This document shows, one piece after another, positions 17,806 to 28,716 of a DNA stretch of 64,000 nt; position 1 is the first letter of the stretch; each line of letters begins with the position of its first letter. The notes under the pieces are model-generated. The model did not search any database. It was not told where the DNA came from and was given only the letters and a program-made list of their open reading frames with translations. Origin of the DNA: Lepidostoma basale (taxonomy: Eukaryota; Arthropoda; Insecta; Trichoptera; Lepidostomatidae). Position numbers and translations under genes: made by a program. The stretch spans positions 248,001-312,000 of the forward strand of contig JAHDVF020000507.1 in assembly GCA_022606425.2 (NCBI GenBank), read 5' to 3'.

Positions 17806-20800
17806 GTATGTATGTTGTTTTGATATTAATTTATTTTGTACAGTATGGTGTATAAATTATTATTTTAATTAAAAAAATATATACATTATCATTTTTCATT
17901 ATCACTTTTAGAGAAAAGGTTAAACAGCTTCTATCGAATGGATCTGCGTACAAATGTTTCTGCAGTGATAAACGGTTGGATCTGCTTAGACGTGATTATT
18001 TGAGAAATCGCCAGATACCCAAATACGACAACAGATGCCGCCACCTGTCGGATGACGATGCGAAAGAAAATATTAAAAATGGAAAAACTTACTGCATAAG
18101 ATTCAAGGTAAGTTTTAAAATATATGTAAAATAATATGACTCAGATATTTTGAATGACTTGACTTTGTTTGTCCCTGTTATTATCTGCGACAAAGACATA
18201 GATTATTTCACCTGCCACTGTGTAGAACCAATCTACCTAGGGTAATGCCCGTCGGCAGGGCAATAATCCTTCTAAACCGCATCTCTTCGGATGTGGACAT
18301 CTTCCACGATAGTGAGACTACCCTCAGAAAACATCTATCTCTTAAATAATGTGTTGTTCTTCTTATTGTTTCTTATTACTTAATTGGTCTTAATTTTTAA
18401 TTATCTCGTGTTTTTTTGTTTTGTTTTTTGTAATTTTTAGATTTCACAATTTTATGAATCCATCGTCGAAAACACGCCTCGTCTTGGGGTAATCTAGGCA
18501 TTAACCCAATTCTTGACATCTGCATATGAATGGAAGTGCTGTTCTTCATGCGTTCTGGAACTGAACAAGTGGTAGTCCGATAGTGCCACGTCTGGTGAAT
18601 AAGGCGGGTGCGGTGTAATCTTCCAACCCACATTATGTATGCAGTTTTTGACCACGATTGCGATGTGAGGTCGAGCATTGTTGTGTTGAAGAATCAGCTT
18701 GCTGTGCCTGTTGCCCCATTCCGATTGTTTTAATCGCTTTAATTGTTATCGGTAGACTTCTCCCGTTTCATCCGGTTTGAGGAGTTCATTTTTCGGTCAA
18801 ACTTTTTCAGTCTTTCAGGGTGATCTTTGTCATCAACGCTAAAGTTACCAGCTTTGAAGCGTCTATATCATTCTCTGCGTGATTTATCCGATGGGGCACG
18901 ATCGCCATAAACTCCCACAAGCATTTTATGCACCTCAGCTGCACTCTTCTTTGCAAATGCTTCTTATTTACCACGAAAGTTGACAATTTAAGGAGCGATA
19001 AAAACAAATGTTGTTCTGAGAATGTTAAACATGTGCGAACTGAACTTAATTGACAGTTGCTCAGGCTTACTAAAAAAAAAAATGGCCACCAGATTAGAAT
19101 GCTTGTTGTAAAATGGACTGAACTTTTCGAAACACTTAATACATATGCCACAGCTGTCCCTCTTGACTGCTTCAACACTCCCCATTTACCATTGGACCCG
19201 CTATCGCCTCCATGGAAAACCTCAGCGCCCACTAAGGGGGCGGTATGATCCTTTGGGAACTAATAGCCTACATCGAGAAAATATGTGGAGTTGCACTGAA
19301 AATGTTGGGATTTATTCTCCGAACTGGTAGAGTTTTCAAGAATCCCTATGTTTTGCGAATTTTGTATAACTCATTGGTCCGGAGCCGGCTCGAGTGTGGC
19401 TCGGTGACATGGAGTCCCCACGAGGCGAGATACTTCCTCATGTTAGAGAGGGTTCAGAAAAGATTTCTGAGATATCTCTACATGAGGGAGTTTGGTAGCT
19501 ATCCGTGGCTTTATCCCACTGCATTCCTCTTGGGCATGCTGGGGCCCAATAGTGTACAGATTAGAAGGGATGGGTGCACACTTACCCATTTCTTCAGACT
19601 TATCAGGGGATTCTTTGAGAATTCCGTCATCTTGGAGGCTATCCATCTTTATGTTCCGGATGGTTATCTTCGACAGCGTCAGCACAGACTGTTTTATCTC
19701 CCAACATGCAGAACCAACCTGCCTCTGGTGATGCCGGTGGGGAGAGCAATCAAACTGCTGAACATGATCGCTTCGGAGATCGATGTCTTTCATATTCGTG
19801 AAAGTACATTCAGAAGACAAATACTCTTGACTTTGGAGAGTATCTTGTATTCCTAATGTCGAACCATCTCTCATGCGTTCCTGGTATTATATATTTATTA
19901 TGTTTTACCTGTTCTCAATAGATGCCTTAAACTATAATATAAAAAATGTTTGTAATGTCTTTTGAGAAAATAAACTGATTTGAATTTGAATTTGAATGAT
20001 TTCTAATTTCTTACATTATTCGCTTTGGGATTTTTTTTTTTTTTATCATTGTGTTGACCATTTTTTAAGGTTCAAGATCCTAATGGATAACTTATTATGA
20101 TGTTTTATCATTGCAGTTGTCTTCAGATTGTAAGTATTTCGATGATTTGGTATACGGTCCCATCGCCTACGACGTATCCCTGGTGGAAGGCGACCCGGTC
20201 ATTATGAAATCTGATGGTTTTCCCACGTATCATTTCGCCAATGTTGTGGACGACCATCTAATGGAGATATCGCATGTCCTGAGAGGTGTGGAGTGGCAGA
20301 TATCCACTACCAAACACATTCTATTATACAGGTAAACTTTTCATGTTTATTGACCTTTATTGTGGCTGGCTGGCTACATTTACAGCTCGTGTGTGAATGT
20401 ATCTTCATTGAACATTCAGTTCCTTACTTATAAATTATGCATAGGAATGTTATGAACTGCAAGTACATGGTATTCTTACCCCCTACGAAAAATATCTTCT
20501 ACTCTAATAAGCCCTTTGTCCCTAATTAATTACACGATTTTTATTCTTATAGACATTTCAAATATAGTTTCCAATTTGCGTCTTCGTCTCTATTGAGATA
20601 CAATTAAATCATGAATTGATAACCCACGGTGGGTGAAATCCAGTATTCGTATACAAGTATAAGTATACATTTACAAAAAATATTGTAATCATATCTGGTC
20701 AAATGTTTGGCATATAGATAGGAGTGACATTTCCAGGCGGCTTCTAACAATGCGCTAATGGCGGGATAGCCTTTCACATTGTGTTAAAAAATAAAATAAA

Positions 20801-22939
20801 AAGATGTTCTGCTTAATGCTTAATAAACATAAATCTCCATAGATGGCGTTAGTATGTAGATTATATATAGAGTAATCTTAAAAAGATTAACATATGTAAT
20901 CAAAATCTTCATAGATGGCACATTGAAACTGACATGTGAAATCTGCATAGGACTTTAACATATATACAACTTCCAAAAATTTGACAGACATGGTCATAAA
21001 CAAATGTGGAATGGGGAATGTTGTAATTACATAAAGCGTGCACTTAACCCAACCAATGACAGGTCATAAGTCCTGTAAACACCTTGATCAACCATATTCA
21101 GTTTCCAATTTGCGGGATGCATCATTGCAGATGACTGCATCATGGATAAAATTAAAAAAGGATCCCTGAGATGGTTTGGACATATGGAACGAATGTATGA
21201 GAGTAGAATGGTTAAAAAGTTGTACACAAGCAGCGTGAGTGGAAAAAGAAGCCGAGGACGACCGAGGAGAACATGGCATGACCAAATTAATAAATTATTA
21301 AAAGGCGGCCACATTCGAAGTCGGAATAATCGACGTGCATTCATGGTACGATGTATGAATGTAGAGGAAGCCCGAGAGGTATGCCAGGATAGAGCATTGT
21401 GGCGATCCATCCTCTCTGCCTACTCCTCCGGAGAAATGGCGTGATGGTTAGTTAGTTAGTTTTTTGTTATTAAATATTAAAAAAAAATGTAATCATAAAC
21501 ATCTCGGAAAATGTCTGTAATAATAATAATAATAATAATGAATTGGATAATTTATAGAGCGCCATTTTTATGAATTACTCATCTCAAGGGCGCTGTAGAA
21601 GATGCTCCGTTTTATCAACTAGATAAAAAAAAAATAATGATAACAATAATAATAAACATATTTAGTATGAGAGCTGCACCTGACGTAGTCGACCAGTCCT
21701 TCCTGTCAGGAAATGATAATTTGAAAAGGTGCGTTTTGAGTCTCGATCTAAACTCTGATTGATTCTCAATGCACTTAATGTCTGCCGGAAGATTGTTCCA
21801 GGCTGAAGGGCCGGCTACTGCGAAGGCTCGGTCGCCAAAGTTTGTGCTAGGATAGCGTTTTGGCACAATCAATCTACCGATCGCAGAAGTCTTAGCTGAT
21901 CGTAATGTAGACTGTCTGGCATTCAGGTTCTCGTTGATGCAGAGTTTAGATATATAAGCTGGTGCCATTCCATTCAACGCCTTGTAGACTATATAGTAAT
22001 GTTAATGTTTTTTTTTTTTTTAAATAAATTAAATTGAATAATATCTTATGGTAAAAAAAGAAACTCAATATACCTGTATTGAAACTTTTATTTGAGGTTG
22101 TGTGGTAAAAGTTAAATATTTTTATTATATTTTATTTTAGGGCATTCGGTTGGCAGCCTCCCCAGTACGGTCATCTGCCGCTCATAATGAATGCCGATGG
22201 GACAAAACTGAGCAAACGCCAGGGAGACATAAGGGTGCAGGAGTACAGAAACCGGGGCATACTGCCGGCGGCCCTGGTCAACTACGTCACGCTAGCCGGG
22301 GGAGGATTCCTCAGGGAGCAGGGCGAGGGAATCACTGCGATGACCATGCAGGAGCTCTCCGAGCAGTTCCGATTAGAATTAGTCAACTCTCATTCCAGTC
22401 GTTTAAATCCAGATCTGTTATTAGAATGCAATCGGCTGGAACTGATCGAGCAATTGAAAAATGATTCTTTCACCGACGGTTTGATCAAAGAAGTTCAAAA
22501 TCTGGTTAAAGGACAGTTTAAAGATGCAAATTTGCAGTGTGATTCCGATCATGTTAAAACAGCTTTGAAATGGTCTTCTGGAAGGTTGACGTCTTTAAAT
22601 GATTTAGTTTCGAATTCGTTAGCTTTTATTTGGGTTCTGCCTTCGAATATTTTACAATTGGACACTTCTAATGCGGCTATTTTGAAAAGTTTAATCGTGA
22701 TGTTCCAAAGTGAAAATGTATGTTTTGAGCGTAGTGCTATTAAAGTCACGCTGAAAGAATTTAGTAGTAAAAATGACGTGAAATTTAATAGTCTGATGAA
22801 GTTATTGCGCGGTGTCCTAAGCGGTATGGAGGAAGGTCCGAGCGTGGCCGAGATGATAGAAGTCTTAGGAAAGGACGCGACAATTAATAGGTTGAATTTT
22901 GCTCTCAATGCAAAGCCTAATGTTGCAGTCACAGTATGA
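17465..22939 (+). CDS. EARS2: Mitochondrial glutamyl-tRNA synthetase, four coding exons
   Basis: Class I synthetase that charges mitochondrial tRNA-Glu (and in many systems tRNA-Gln, later amidated) in the matrix. Exons are 17465-17805, 17912-18107, 20117-20331 and 22141-22939. Phases match (2, 0, 2), giving 516 aa, close to human EARS2 (523 aa). About 22 N-terminal residues, basic and without acidic residues, fit a presequence. The HIGH-type signature is in [12 protein letters not shown] (residues 31-42). The KMSKS-type loop is KLSKRQGDI (273-281). The domain motifs [31 protein letters not shown] (split here only by length), HVLRGVEW and TTKHILLY are intact. The C-terminal anticodon-binding part is more divergent. 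Introns are 106, 2009 and 1809 bp; the last two hold transposons. The first Met in frame was taken as start. Confidence 0.96.
17912..18107 (+). CDS. EARS2: EARS2 coding exon 2
   Basis: Acceptor CACTTTTAG at 17911, then A|GAA AAG GTT. It reads [18 protein letters not shown], then the YDNRCRHLS motif, and ends CIRFK|GTAAGT. This segment is too short for most ORF callers but matches EARS2 orthologues through its length. Confidence 0.93.
18208..18349 (+). mobile_element. Jockey-like non-LTR retrotransposon fragment in EARS2 intron 2
   Basis: Reads [20 protein letters not shown], then an in-frame stop after HLSLK. It is the same C-terminal motif ([19 protein letters not shown]) as the longer copy at 19245-19990, so it is a short 5'-truncated relative. 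Confidence 0.75.
18430..19060 (-). pseudogene. Decayed mariner-type transposase in EARS2 intron 2
   Basis: On the minus strand, pieces of a mariner transposase occur in order but in several frames. An N-terminal part ([17 protein letters not shown], then RRFKAGNF) lies near 18960-18800. The catalytic part ([14 protein letters not shown], then [16 protein letters not shown]) lies near 18700-18540. Internal codons are missing between the two, stops occur, and clear terminal repeats were not seen. It is a different subfamily from the copies at 8381 and 62930. Confidence 0.75.
19245..19990 (+). mobile_element. Jockey-like non-LTR element, reverse transcriptase C-terminus and 3' UTR
   Basis: An open frame of 203 aa (19245-19856) reads [27 protein letters not shown] and VQKRFLRYL, typical of the region after the RT domain in Jockey/CR1-type elements. 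It ends in a stop. A 3' UTR follows, with AAATAAACTGATTTG and a (TTTGAAT)n tail near 19985, the usual tail type. It is 5'-truncated and lies inside EARS2 intron 2 on the sense strand. The same 3' UTR occurs at 2930-3050. Confidence 0.85.
20117..20331 (+). CDS. EARS2: EARS2 coding exon 3
   Basis: Acceptor ATCATTGCAG, then [35 protein letters not shown] and [19 protein letters not shown]. These are the central catalytic-domain motifs of mitochondrial GluRS. The donor is AG|GTAAAC after the first two bases of an Arg codon. Confidence 0.95.
20560..21115 (-). mobile_element. MITE family M, long copy, in EARS2 intron 3
   Basis: Contains TCTATTGAGATACAATTAAA, CCATAGATGGCGTTAGT and CAACCAATGACAGGTCATAA blocks that recur in the same relative set at 29925-30300, 43085-43290, 43600-43890 and 54735-54915. 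Non-coding. Edges are approximate. Confidence 0.65.
21130..21460 (+). mobile_element. RTE-like copy, subfamily A, in EARS2 intron 3
   Basis: The open frame 21142-21444 reads [18 protein letters not shown], then [18 protein letters not shown], then [14 protein letters not shown], ending SAYSSGEMA, with GATGGTTAGTTAGTTAG after it. Confidence 0.85.
21600..21990 (-). mobile_element. CR1/Jockey-like RT C-terminal fragment
   Basis: Minus-strand frame (21977-21615) reads [11 protein letters not shown], then [20 protein letters not shown], then [14 protein letters not shown]. This is the standard C-terminal region after the RT domain of CR1/Jockey-type elements. The (AAT)n stretch at 21521-21540 lies at its 3' side. 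Confidence 0.8.
22141..22939 (+). CDS. EARS2: EARS2 coding exon 4 and stop
   Basis: Acceptor TTTATTTTAG, then G completes the split Arg codon. It reads [15 protein letters not shown], then the [12 protein letters not shown]-binding loop, then the helical anticodon-binding domain. The TGA at 22937-22939 is immediately followed by the reverse-oriented 3' end of a non-LTR element, so the 3' UTR is transposon sequence. An AATAAA at about 23519 is the first convincing poly(A) signal. Confidence 0.95.
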
Positions 22940-23545
22940 TCTTCTTCTTCTTCCTCAACCTATTCCCGTCCACTCCTGGACAAAGGCCTACTCCATTCGC
23001 TACCATGTCACTCTGTCCTGTGCAGACTGCATCCAGGTTATTCCGACGTGTCTGTTCAGATCATCCTTCCACCGTAGACGCGGTCACCCTGCACTTCTCT
23101 TTGCCGTCCACAGTCTCCAAGTCAGCAGTCTTCTTCCCCACTTTTCATCTGAGCTTCTGGCTACGTGACCTACCCATTGCCATTTTAGAGTCGCCACCCG
23201 GTGGATGATGTAAGTGACGTTTGTTTTTTCTCTCACCGTATCGTTTCTGACTCTGTCTCTCAGGCTTATTCTTAACATGGCTCTTTCCACGGCTCTTTGG
23301 GTCACTCGTAGTTTCTCGGTACTTTGTTTGGACTATGTAACAGTTTCAAGACCATAAGTGCCAACTGGCAGAACGCAGGCTTCATAGACTTTTCGTTTCA
23401 GGTTGATCGGTATTTTCCGGTTTTTAATGATGTAACTCATGTTTCCGAAAGCTGTCCAGCTTAGTCCAATTCTGCTTTTTACCTCTGCGGTTTGTTTATC
23501 ACAGTATGATAAGTCATTAATAAATAAGGGTACACTATTCATTCT
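22940..23545 (-). mobile_element. Non-LTR element, (GAA)n-tailed type, abutting the EARS2 stop codon
   Basis: On the minus strand: AEVKSRIGLSWTAFGNM, then KRKVYEACVLPVGTYGLET, then VTQRAVERAMLRISLRDRV, then TLKWQWVGHVARSSDEKW, then an AQDRVTW-like end and AGGTTGAGGAAGAAGAAGA. It is the C-terminal region of RTE-type endonuclease-reverse transcriptases, with frameshifts. Its 3' end directly touches the TGA of EARS2. Confidence 0.85.
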
Positions 23546-23559
23546 ACCATGATATCACA

Positions 23560-24470
23560 AATTTTCTAACGAGGGAAGGCCACGATATGGAAAATTGACT
23601 TCGGGATGGGATTTTGCAGGATTCTGATGAGTCGTATAAAACCGAGATGCTGCAAATTTAGTTAAAGAACTCTATTTTGCATCACCTAAAAGAGCTACAA
23701 TAAATAACATGTCCGAAAAAGCAACGATAAAATGAAAAAAATGATCGCTGAAGATGCACTTTCGATAATGATTGATGTGAAATTGAGTTCAAATCAATAT
23801 AAAAACTTTCGCTATCATATGAAAAACTTTGGTCCAACTCTTTTGCCACCACCTCATTTAGTAAAGAACACCAAGGAGTTTGTCTACCACGGGAGCAAAA
23901 TAACATGGGACGGTCGGTCTAAGAGCGAGGTCGACAGCCGTATACATCAGGCTAGGCTTGCATTTAATAAAAGGTCGAAAATAATAGAGCCAAATAATAT
24001 AGACCTAAAACTGAGAATACTCTTCATCAAGACCGATGTATGGAGTATCTTGATGTACGGCTGCGAGACATGGTGCCTATCCGAAAGAGATAAGCGGAGA
24101 CTGGAGGCTTTTGAGATGTGGTCCTATAGAAGACTATTAGGAATTTCCTGGAGAGACCACATCACGAATGAGGAAGTTCTTCAAGGAATCGAAGGAGGAA
24201 GGCACCTGCTCAGGACCTTGTCCGAAAGGCGTGCAAGATGGATCGGCTATGTAATACGTCAAGAAGGTCTCTTGCATGCCATAATGGAGGGTATGATCGA
24301 GGGGACAAACTCTAGGGGACGCCCACGCCGAGAGTACCTGGAGGACCTGTTGGTGGACGTGCGCTGCTCATCATATGCAGATTTCAAAAGAGTCGCACAA
24401 GACAGGGAAGAATGGAAGAGAAAAATATAAGAAATTGCTGCAAACCAATCCCAGGATTGAAACTTTCTAA
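23560..24470 (+). pseudogene. RTE-like RT C-terminus behind a foreign N-terminal segment
   Basis: The frame 23732-24430 (232 aa) is open. From about residue 48 it reads TKEFVYHGSKITWDGRSKSE, then VWSILMYGCETWCLSERDKR, then LEAFEMWSYRRLLGISW, then RGRPRREYLEDLL, then AQDREEWKRK, standard for RTE-like C-termini. The first about 45 residues (EDALSIMIDVKLSSNQYKNF, then TLLPPPHLV) do not belong to that domain and look like part of another repeat. No catalytic RT motif is present. Confidence 0.7.
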
Positions 24471-24609
24471 CTAACATTTAGTAACGGAAGCTACAATACC
24501 TGTGACACGTGAGAGAGTGAGTTTACCTGTGACACGTGACGGATCGTTTTTTGACGTCCGAGTAAATTGATTCTTTTCTGTATTATTTGTTCGCGAAACA
24601 TCGTTTGCA

Positions 24610-25660
24610 ATGGATTCGCCAACGTACACGAGCCTTCTGCAACAAGTTCTCGATCTGCATGTTAAGTTCGATAAAATATTAGCATATGTCGAATCACTAA
24701 AGAAGTGTAATTGCCACCATGGCAGTGTTTCTACCGCCGCCGACACAAGTACATACGCATGTACTGCGGGACTTGCGCCGGCTCTGCCGGTGTCACCCCC
24801 CCCCCGGCCCCTCTGATTCCCGCTGGCGCGGTGGCACTGACGCCGCGGCCGAGTGATGCCGATACTTCCCGAGTGGGCCATTCGGCACCCGCACCGGCTC
24901 TGTGCAACACAGGACCAACAGAGCCGGCAAATGTTACAAGTGATACTAGCGCCGCGTCACATGCTGATGTAGCGGCTAGCGCACACGATGTGGGTGCGCG
25001 TACTTTGCCTCGCCCGGCTACACGGGCCTCGACACGTGCCGCTGCGCGTGTGGCATCATCCAATTCGCTCGCAGTACCCTCCACTTCCTACGCTGCTCAG
25101 GCATCACGGGTGGTTGTAGGGAGTGTCACCAAGGGGAAACGTCCTGTATCTGGTGTATCGGCTGCCAAGAAATCAAAGGACCCGACAACCGACGCATCAG
25201 GAGCTGCAGCAGTCAATACCCGTCCTCAGAATGATGGAGGGAATGGGAATATTATGGGACCTGTTGCGTAGCTTCAGAAAGGCATGGATGGTTGAAGGCT
25301 CCCAAAAACAGTCCGACCCGAACGAAGGAAGGAGCGGGACCGCGGGATGCTCGAAGGAACTCAATGGAGAGAGGAGGCAGAACCATAAAGGCAACAACAC
25401 CAGCAGCAACAACAGCCGCAACACCTCAAGAATTCTGGGTGGAGGTTGCCAAGAGGCGACCACCAAAGAAGCGGACTACGCAGAGGCAGCGTGGTGAGAG
25501 GTGGAGAGCCGAGAAATTGAGTTCCCAAGCTGAGTCAGAGGTGCGTCGCAAGAGTCGTGACCCATCAGAACCTGTCGTATGCCGAGGTACTGCGCAAGCT
25601 ACGCAAGGAGGTCCAACTCGAGAAAATAAGAAAGACGAGGCCCTCATCGAGCTGGAGTGA
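24610..25660 (+). pseudogene. R1-type gag, N-terminal half (frameshifted)
   Basis: Starts MDSPTYTSLLQQVLDLHVKF. The frame shifts at the C10-like run near 24798-24808 into an Ala/Pro/Thr-rich region open to 25271, then again at about 25290 (PQEFWVEVAKRRPPKKR). Low-complexity N-terminal halves are usual for R1-type gag. Confidence 0.7.
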
Positions 25661-25700
25661 GGCTCCAACGAGCCAACTGAGCTTGTCGGGATCGTGAGCA

Positions 25701-26237
25701 ATGGGGGACAGAGCAAGAGTGAGAAAGATGGTCCCTATAGCCGTGGTCACAATCCTCGACATAGATGAGAGAGAGGACGAGGAGGACGTGATCACGGCCA
25801 TCCGCAGAGAGTGCGAGCCGATAATGACAGAGGACATTATCGTGAAGTTCATGAAACCCGGCGACAGAGGAACGCAACTGGCGATAGTTTCCCTCCCAAA
25901 AGTCCACGCTCGACAGTTGGTCAAGAGGAAACTGAAGATCGGCTGGGTAAACAGCAGGGTGCGAGTTCGCGCGGACGCAAGCAGGTGTTTCCGATGCTTT
26001 GGAGTGGGACACCGAGCGAGCGACTGCAGGGGCACGGACAGGAGCGGTGTATGCCGGCGATGTAGCCAAGGAGGCCACATAGCCCGGGCCTGCGACAATG
26101 CACCCAAGTGCGTCACTTGCGAGGGCATCGAGAGAGGTGATATTGCGCACCAAGCGGGAACCAGAGCGTGCCCAGATTTCAGGCACCAAGAGAGAGAGGA
26201 ATGGAAGAAATACAGAAGATACTACAGATATATCTAA
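25701..26237 (+). pseudogene. R1-type gag, C-terminal half with zinc knuckles
   Basis: An open frame of 178 aa. After a conserved gag core (VTAIRRECEP-like, FMKPGDRGTQLAIVSLP) come CFRCFGVGHRASDC and CRRCSQGGHIARAC, both CX2CX4HX4C knuckles. A third, longer Cys/His motif (CVTC...H...C) follows, the three-knuckle layout of R1-clade gag that binds element RNA. Confidence 0.85.
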
Positions 26238-26249
26238 ACGGTTGCAGAG

Positions 26250-26860
26250 TCGCCCAAGATCTCATGGTGAGGGTAGCGGTTGAGCGCGGGGCTGACCCGG
26301 TCGTTGTCTCAAAGTAATACGCGAACTCCCAGGCCAGCACGGCCATCTATGCGGTATACCATCACCTACGCATCACGGGAGCGGACGACAACGGCAGCGG
26401 ATGTTGGACTTGGGTGGAGGCCTGGGGTGTTAGGATTTACTCCTGCTAGTTCTCCCCAAACGCCCCCATGTCAGACTTTGCGAGGAATCTTGCGGGACTC
26501 AGAGACAGCGTCCTCGAGGCCAGACTGCCGGTCGTTGTAGCCGGGGACTTCAACGCCAAGGCGCTGAAGTGGAATCCGAGCTCCACAGATAGAAGGCTCC
26601 ACTCGCTGAACGATGGCTCGACTTTTCGGCGCAGGGGAATCGAATTGTCGATTGACGTAACCTTCGTGGGCGAGTCGCTGCTCGGGAGGGCGAAGAGATG
26701 GCAAGTCATCGAGGCGTACTCCCACAGCGACCACTTATACATTGATGTCACCGTCCAGCTGCACTCTGGACCCGGAAACCGACAGCCATCTCTCGGGGAT
26801 GGGCTGTGCGGAAGCTGGATGCACCAGCGCTCACAGAGGCTGCTGCAATGAGACGAGACG
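26250..26860 (+). pseudogene. R1-type APE endonuclease remnant
   Basis: Reads VVAGDFNAKALKWNPSSTD (GDFNA motif), then STFRRRGIELSIDVTF, then AYSHSDHLYI, where SDH holds the catalytic His of APE-type nucleases. Stops and frame changes lie before 26460. Confidence 0.8.
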
Positions 26861-27489
26861 AGGTATTCAGTGCTGCCAGCGACGCCGGGCAGGGAGTCGA
26901 GGAGGTGGCGGAGGCCCTGAACGCTCTCCTGCGGTTCGCGTGCGATGCCTCAATGCCTCGGAGAAGAGGACCCTCAGCTCGCCGCCAGGTGTACTGGTGG
27001 AGCAATGAGATCGAGGCCCTACTCGAGGCCCTGCCAGCGTGGCTGCCTATAGGAGGACACAGTGAGGCCCCCCGTGTGATGAGCGCCACAGCACATACGA
27101 AAAGGCAAGAAATGCGCTCAGCAGAGCCATAAAGAAGAGCAAAGCCAAGTGCTGGGAGGAGCTGTGTTCAACTATAGGAGCGGACCCATGGGGAATGCCC
27201 TCGAGCAGTCCGGAAGAAGTTGAGGTCGGTGGAGGAGGACATCTTCCTCAACAACCCGTCCAACGTGAAACTGGTTGTTGCAGAGCTTTTTTCTCAGCAG
27301 CCGTCGCTACTGCAGCCCTCGGTTGACCCAGATGCGGCGCCGGTCGACGTAGAGCCGTTCACCGAGAGGGAGCTTGCAGTGGCGACTGGGCGACTGCATC
27401 CCCAACACGCTGATCAAGATGGTCGCTAGAGATGACCCACAGCTCCTTCTTGCGGTCTGGTGCCTTGAGGCTGGAACGTTTGCCGCTCC

Positions 27490-27954
27490 ATGGAAGCGGC
27501 AAAGACCTTCATCCCCAAGGGCAAGAGGGGGTCACCTGGACCATCGTCGTACAGGCCGCTATGCACGCTTGACGGGATAGGGAAACTCCTGGAAACACTC
27601 ATACTCCAGAGACTCACCCCCCACCTCGAGAGCAGCCTGTCACCACACCAGTACGGCTTCCGACCCGGGCGGTCGACGATCCAGACACCCCAGAAGATCG
27701 TTGACACAGTGCGAGAGGTTTGGCGAGGGAGCGTCAAGGCGAGCAGGCATGCCGTGCTTGTCGCTCTAGACATTAAAAACGCCTTCAACATGGCCAACTG
27801 GGGGCGAACCCAGGGGTCGATCCTCGGCCCCTCGCTGTGGAACGCGATGTACGATGGAGTGCTTCCGGTGAAGCTGCCAGATGGGGCCACAACAGTGTCA
27901 TTCGCCAACGACTTGGCACTCATTTTCGTCGCATTTGTTACGAATAAACTTTAA
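27490..27954 (+). pseudogene. R1-type reverse transcriptase domain, deleted and mutated
   Basis: Reads SYRPLCTLDGIGKLLETLIL, then SPHQYGFRPGRSTI, then ALDIKNAFNMANW, which jumps directly to GRTQGSILGPSLWNAMYDGV. The stretch normally between these blocks is missing. The YADD/FADD box reads SFANDLAL, so one catalytic Asp is Asn. C-terminal codons VGGPKTSRRKLYNEVVHSIL (about 28136) follow in another frame. Confidence 0.85.
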
Positions 27955-28494
27955 GGAGGCGCTGCGCCTGGTCAACCGGTGTCTCGGTGAGGCTGGATTG
28001 GAGCTGGCAACACAGAAGACGGAGGCCGTCTTCTTCACGAGGAGAAAAGGACTGCCTCCTCCTATCATCCTCTCGGCATGGTATCGACGACAAGCCGAGG
28101 TTCATGCAACACCCTCGCCAGGCTGATGCCGAATGTGGGTGGACCGAAGACCTCTCGCAGGAAGCTGTATAACGAGGTGGTCCACTCCATTCTGCTCTAC
28201 GGCGCGCCAGTGTGGGCAGAGGCCATGAACATGGAGAAGCCCTTTAAGTTTGGCAGTGATGACTGCGGTGTCCGAATGGGAGCTGGGCGATGTAGAGAGT
28301 GGCTAGTGTGCATGGTAATTTGGCCTGGAGCCGTGTCGCAGCACGGCAGGCGAGGGGCCTTCTTAATGGCAGGCGAAGTGAGAAATAAATGGGCTGGTCG
28401 TGTTTTCTCCTACCATAAAGATCTTGACTTTGGTCATTTGTTTACGGAAGTCTCAGCCCTACTCCCCCACAATTAGGAATGGTGAGTGAAATTG

Positions 28495-28716
28495 TGGTCA
28501 GATGGGGACGTCAAAGACGGCGATACTGGCATGAACACGTAGAAAGGATGAGCTCAAATAGAATACCACTCATAGCTCTCCATGGAACGCCAAACGGACA
28601 ACACCGACCAGGAAGACCCCCGAAACGGTGGAGAGAAAGCTGGAGTTCAGCATCTCAAGAGGATCCGCCTGAAATAACAGACTCCTGAGTCTACAAAAAG
28701 GGAAGAAGAAGAAGAA
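28495..28716 (+). mobile_element. RTE-like fragment nested in the R1 element, with TSD
   Basis: Reads GRQRRRYWHEHVERMSSNRI, then RPGRPPKRWRESW, ending GAAGAAGAAGAAGA. GAGTGAAATTG is duplicated at 28484-28494 and 28717-28727. A near copy is at 56580-56710. Confidence 0.88.

Noticed and set aside
19443..19874. Minus-strand frame of 143 codons
   Set aside because: Shadow of the Jockey-like RT frame on the plus strand.
22549..22932. Minus-strand frame of 127 codons
   Set aside because: Shadow of EARS2 exon 4.
25565..26189. Minus-strand frames of 181-187 codons
   Set aside because: Shadows of the R1-type gag with zinc knuckles on the plus strand.
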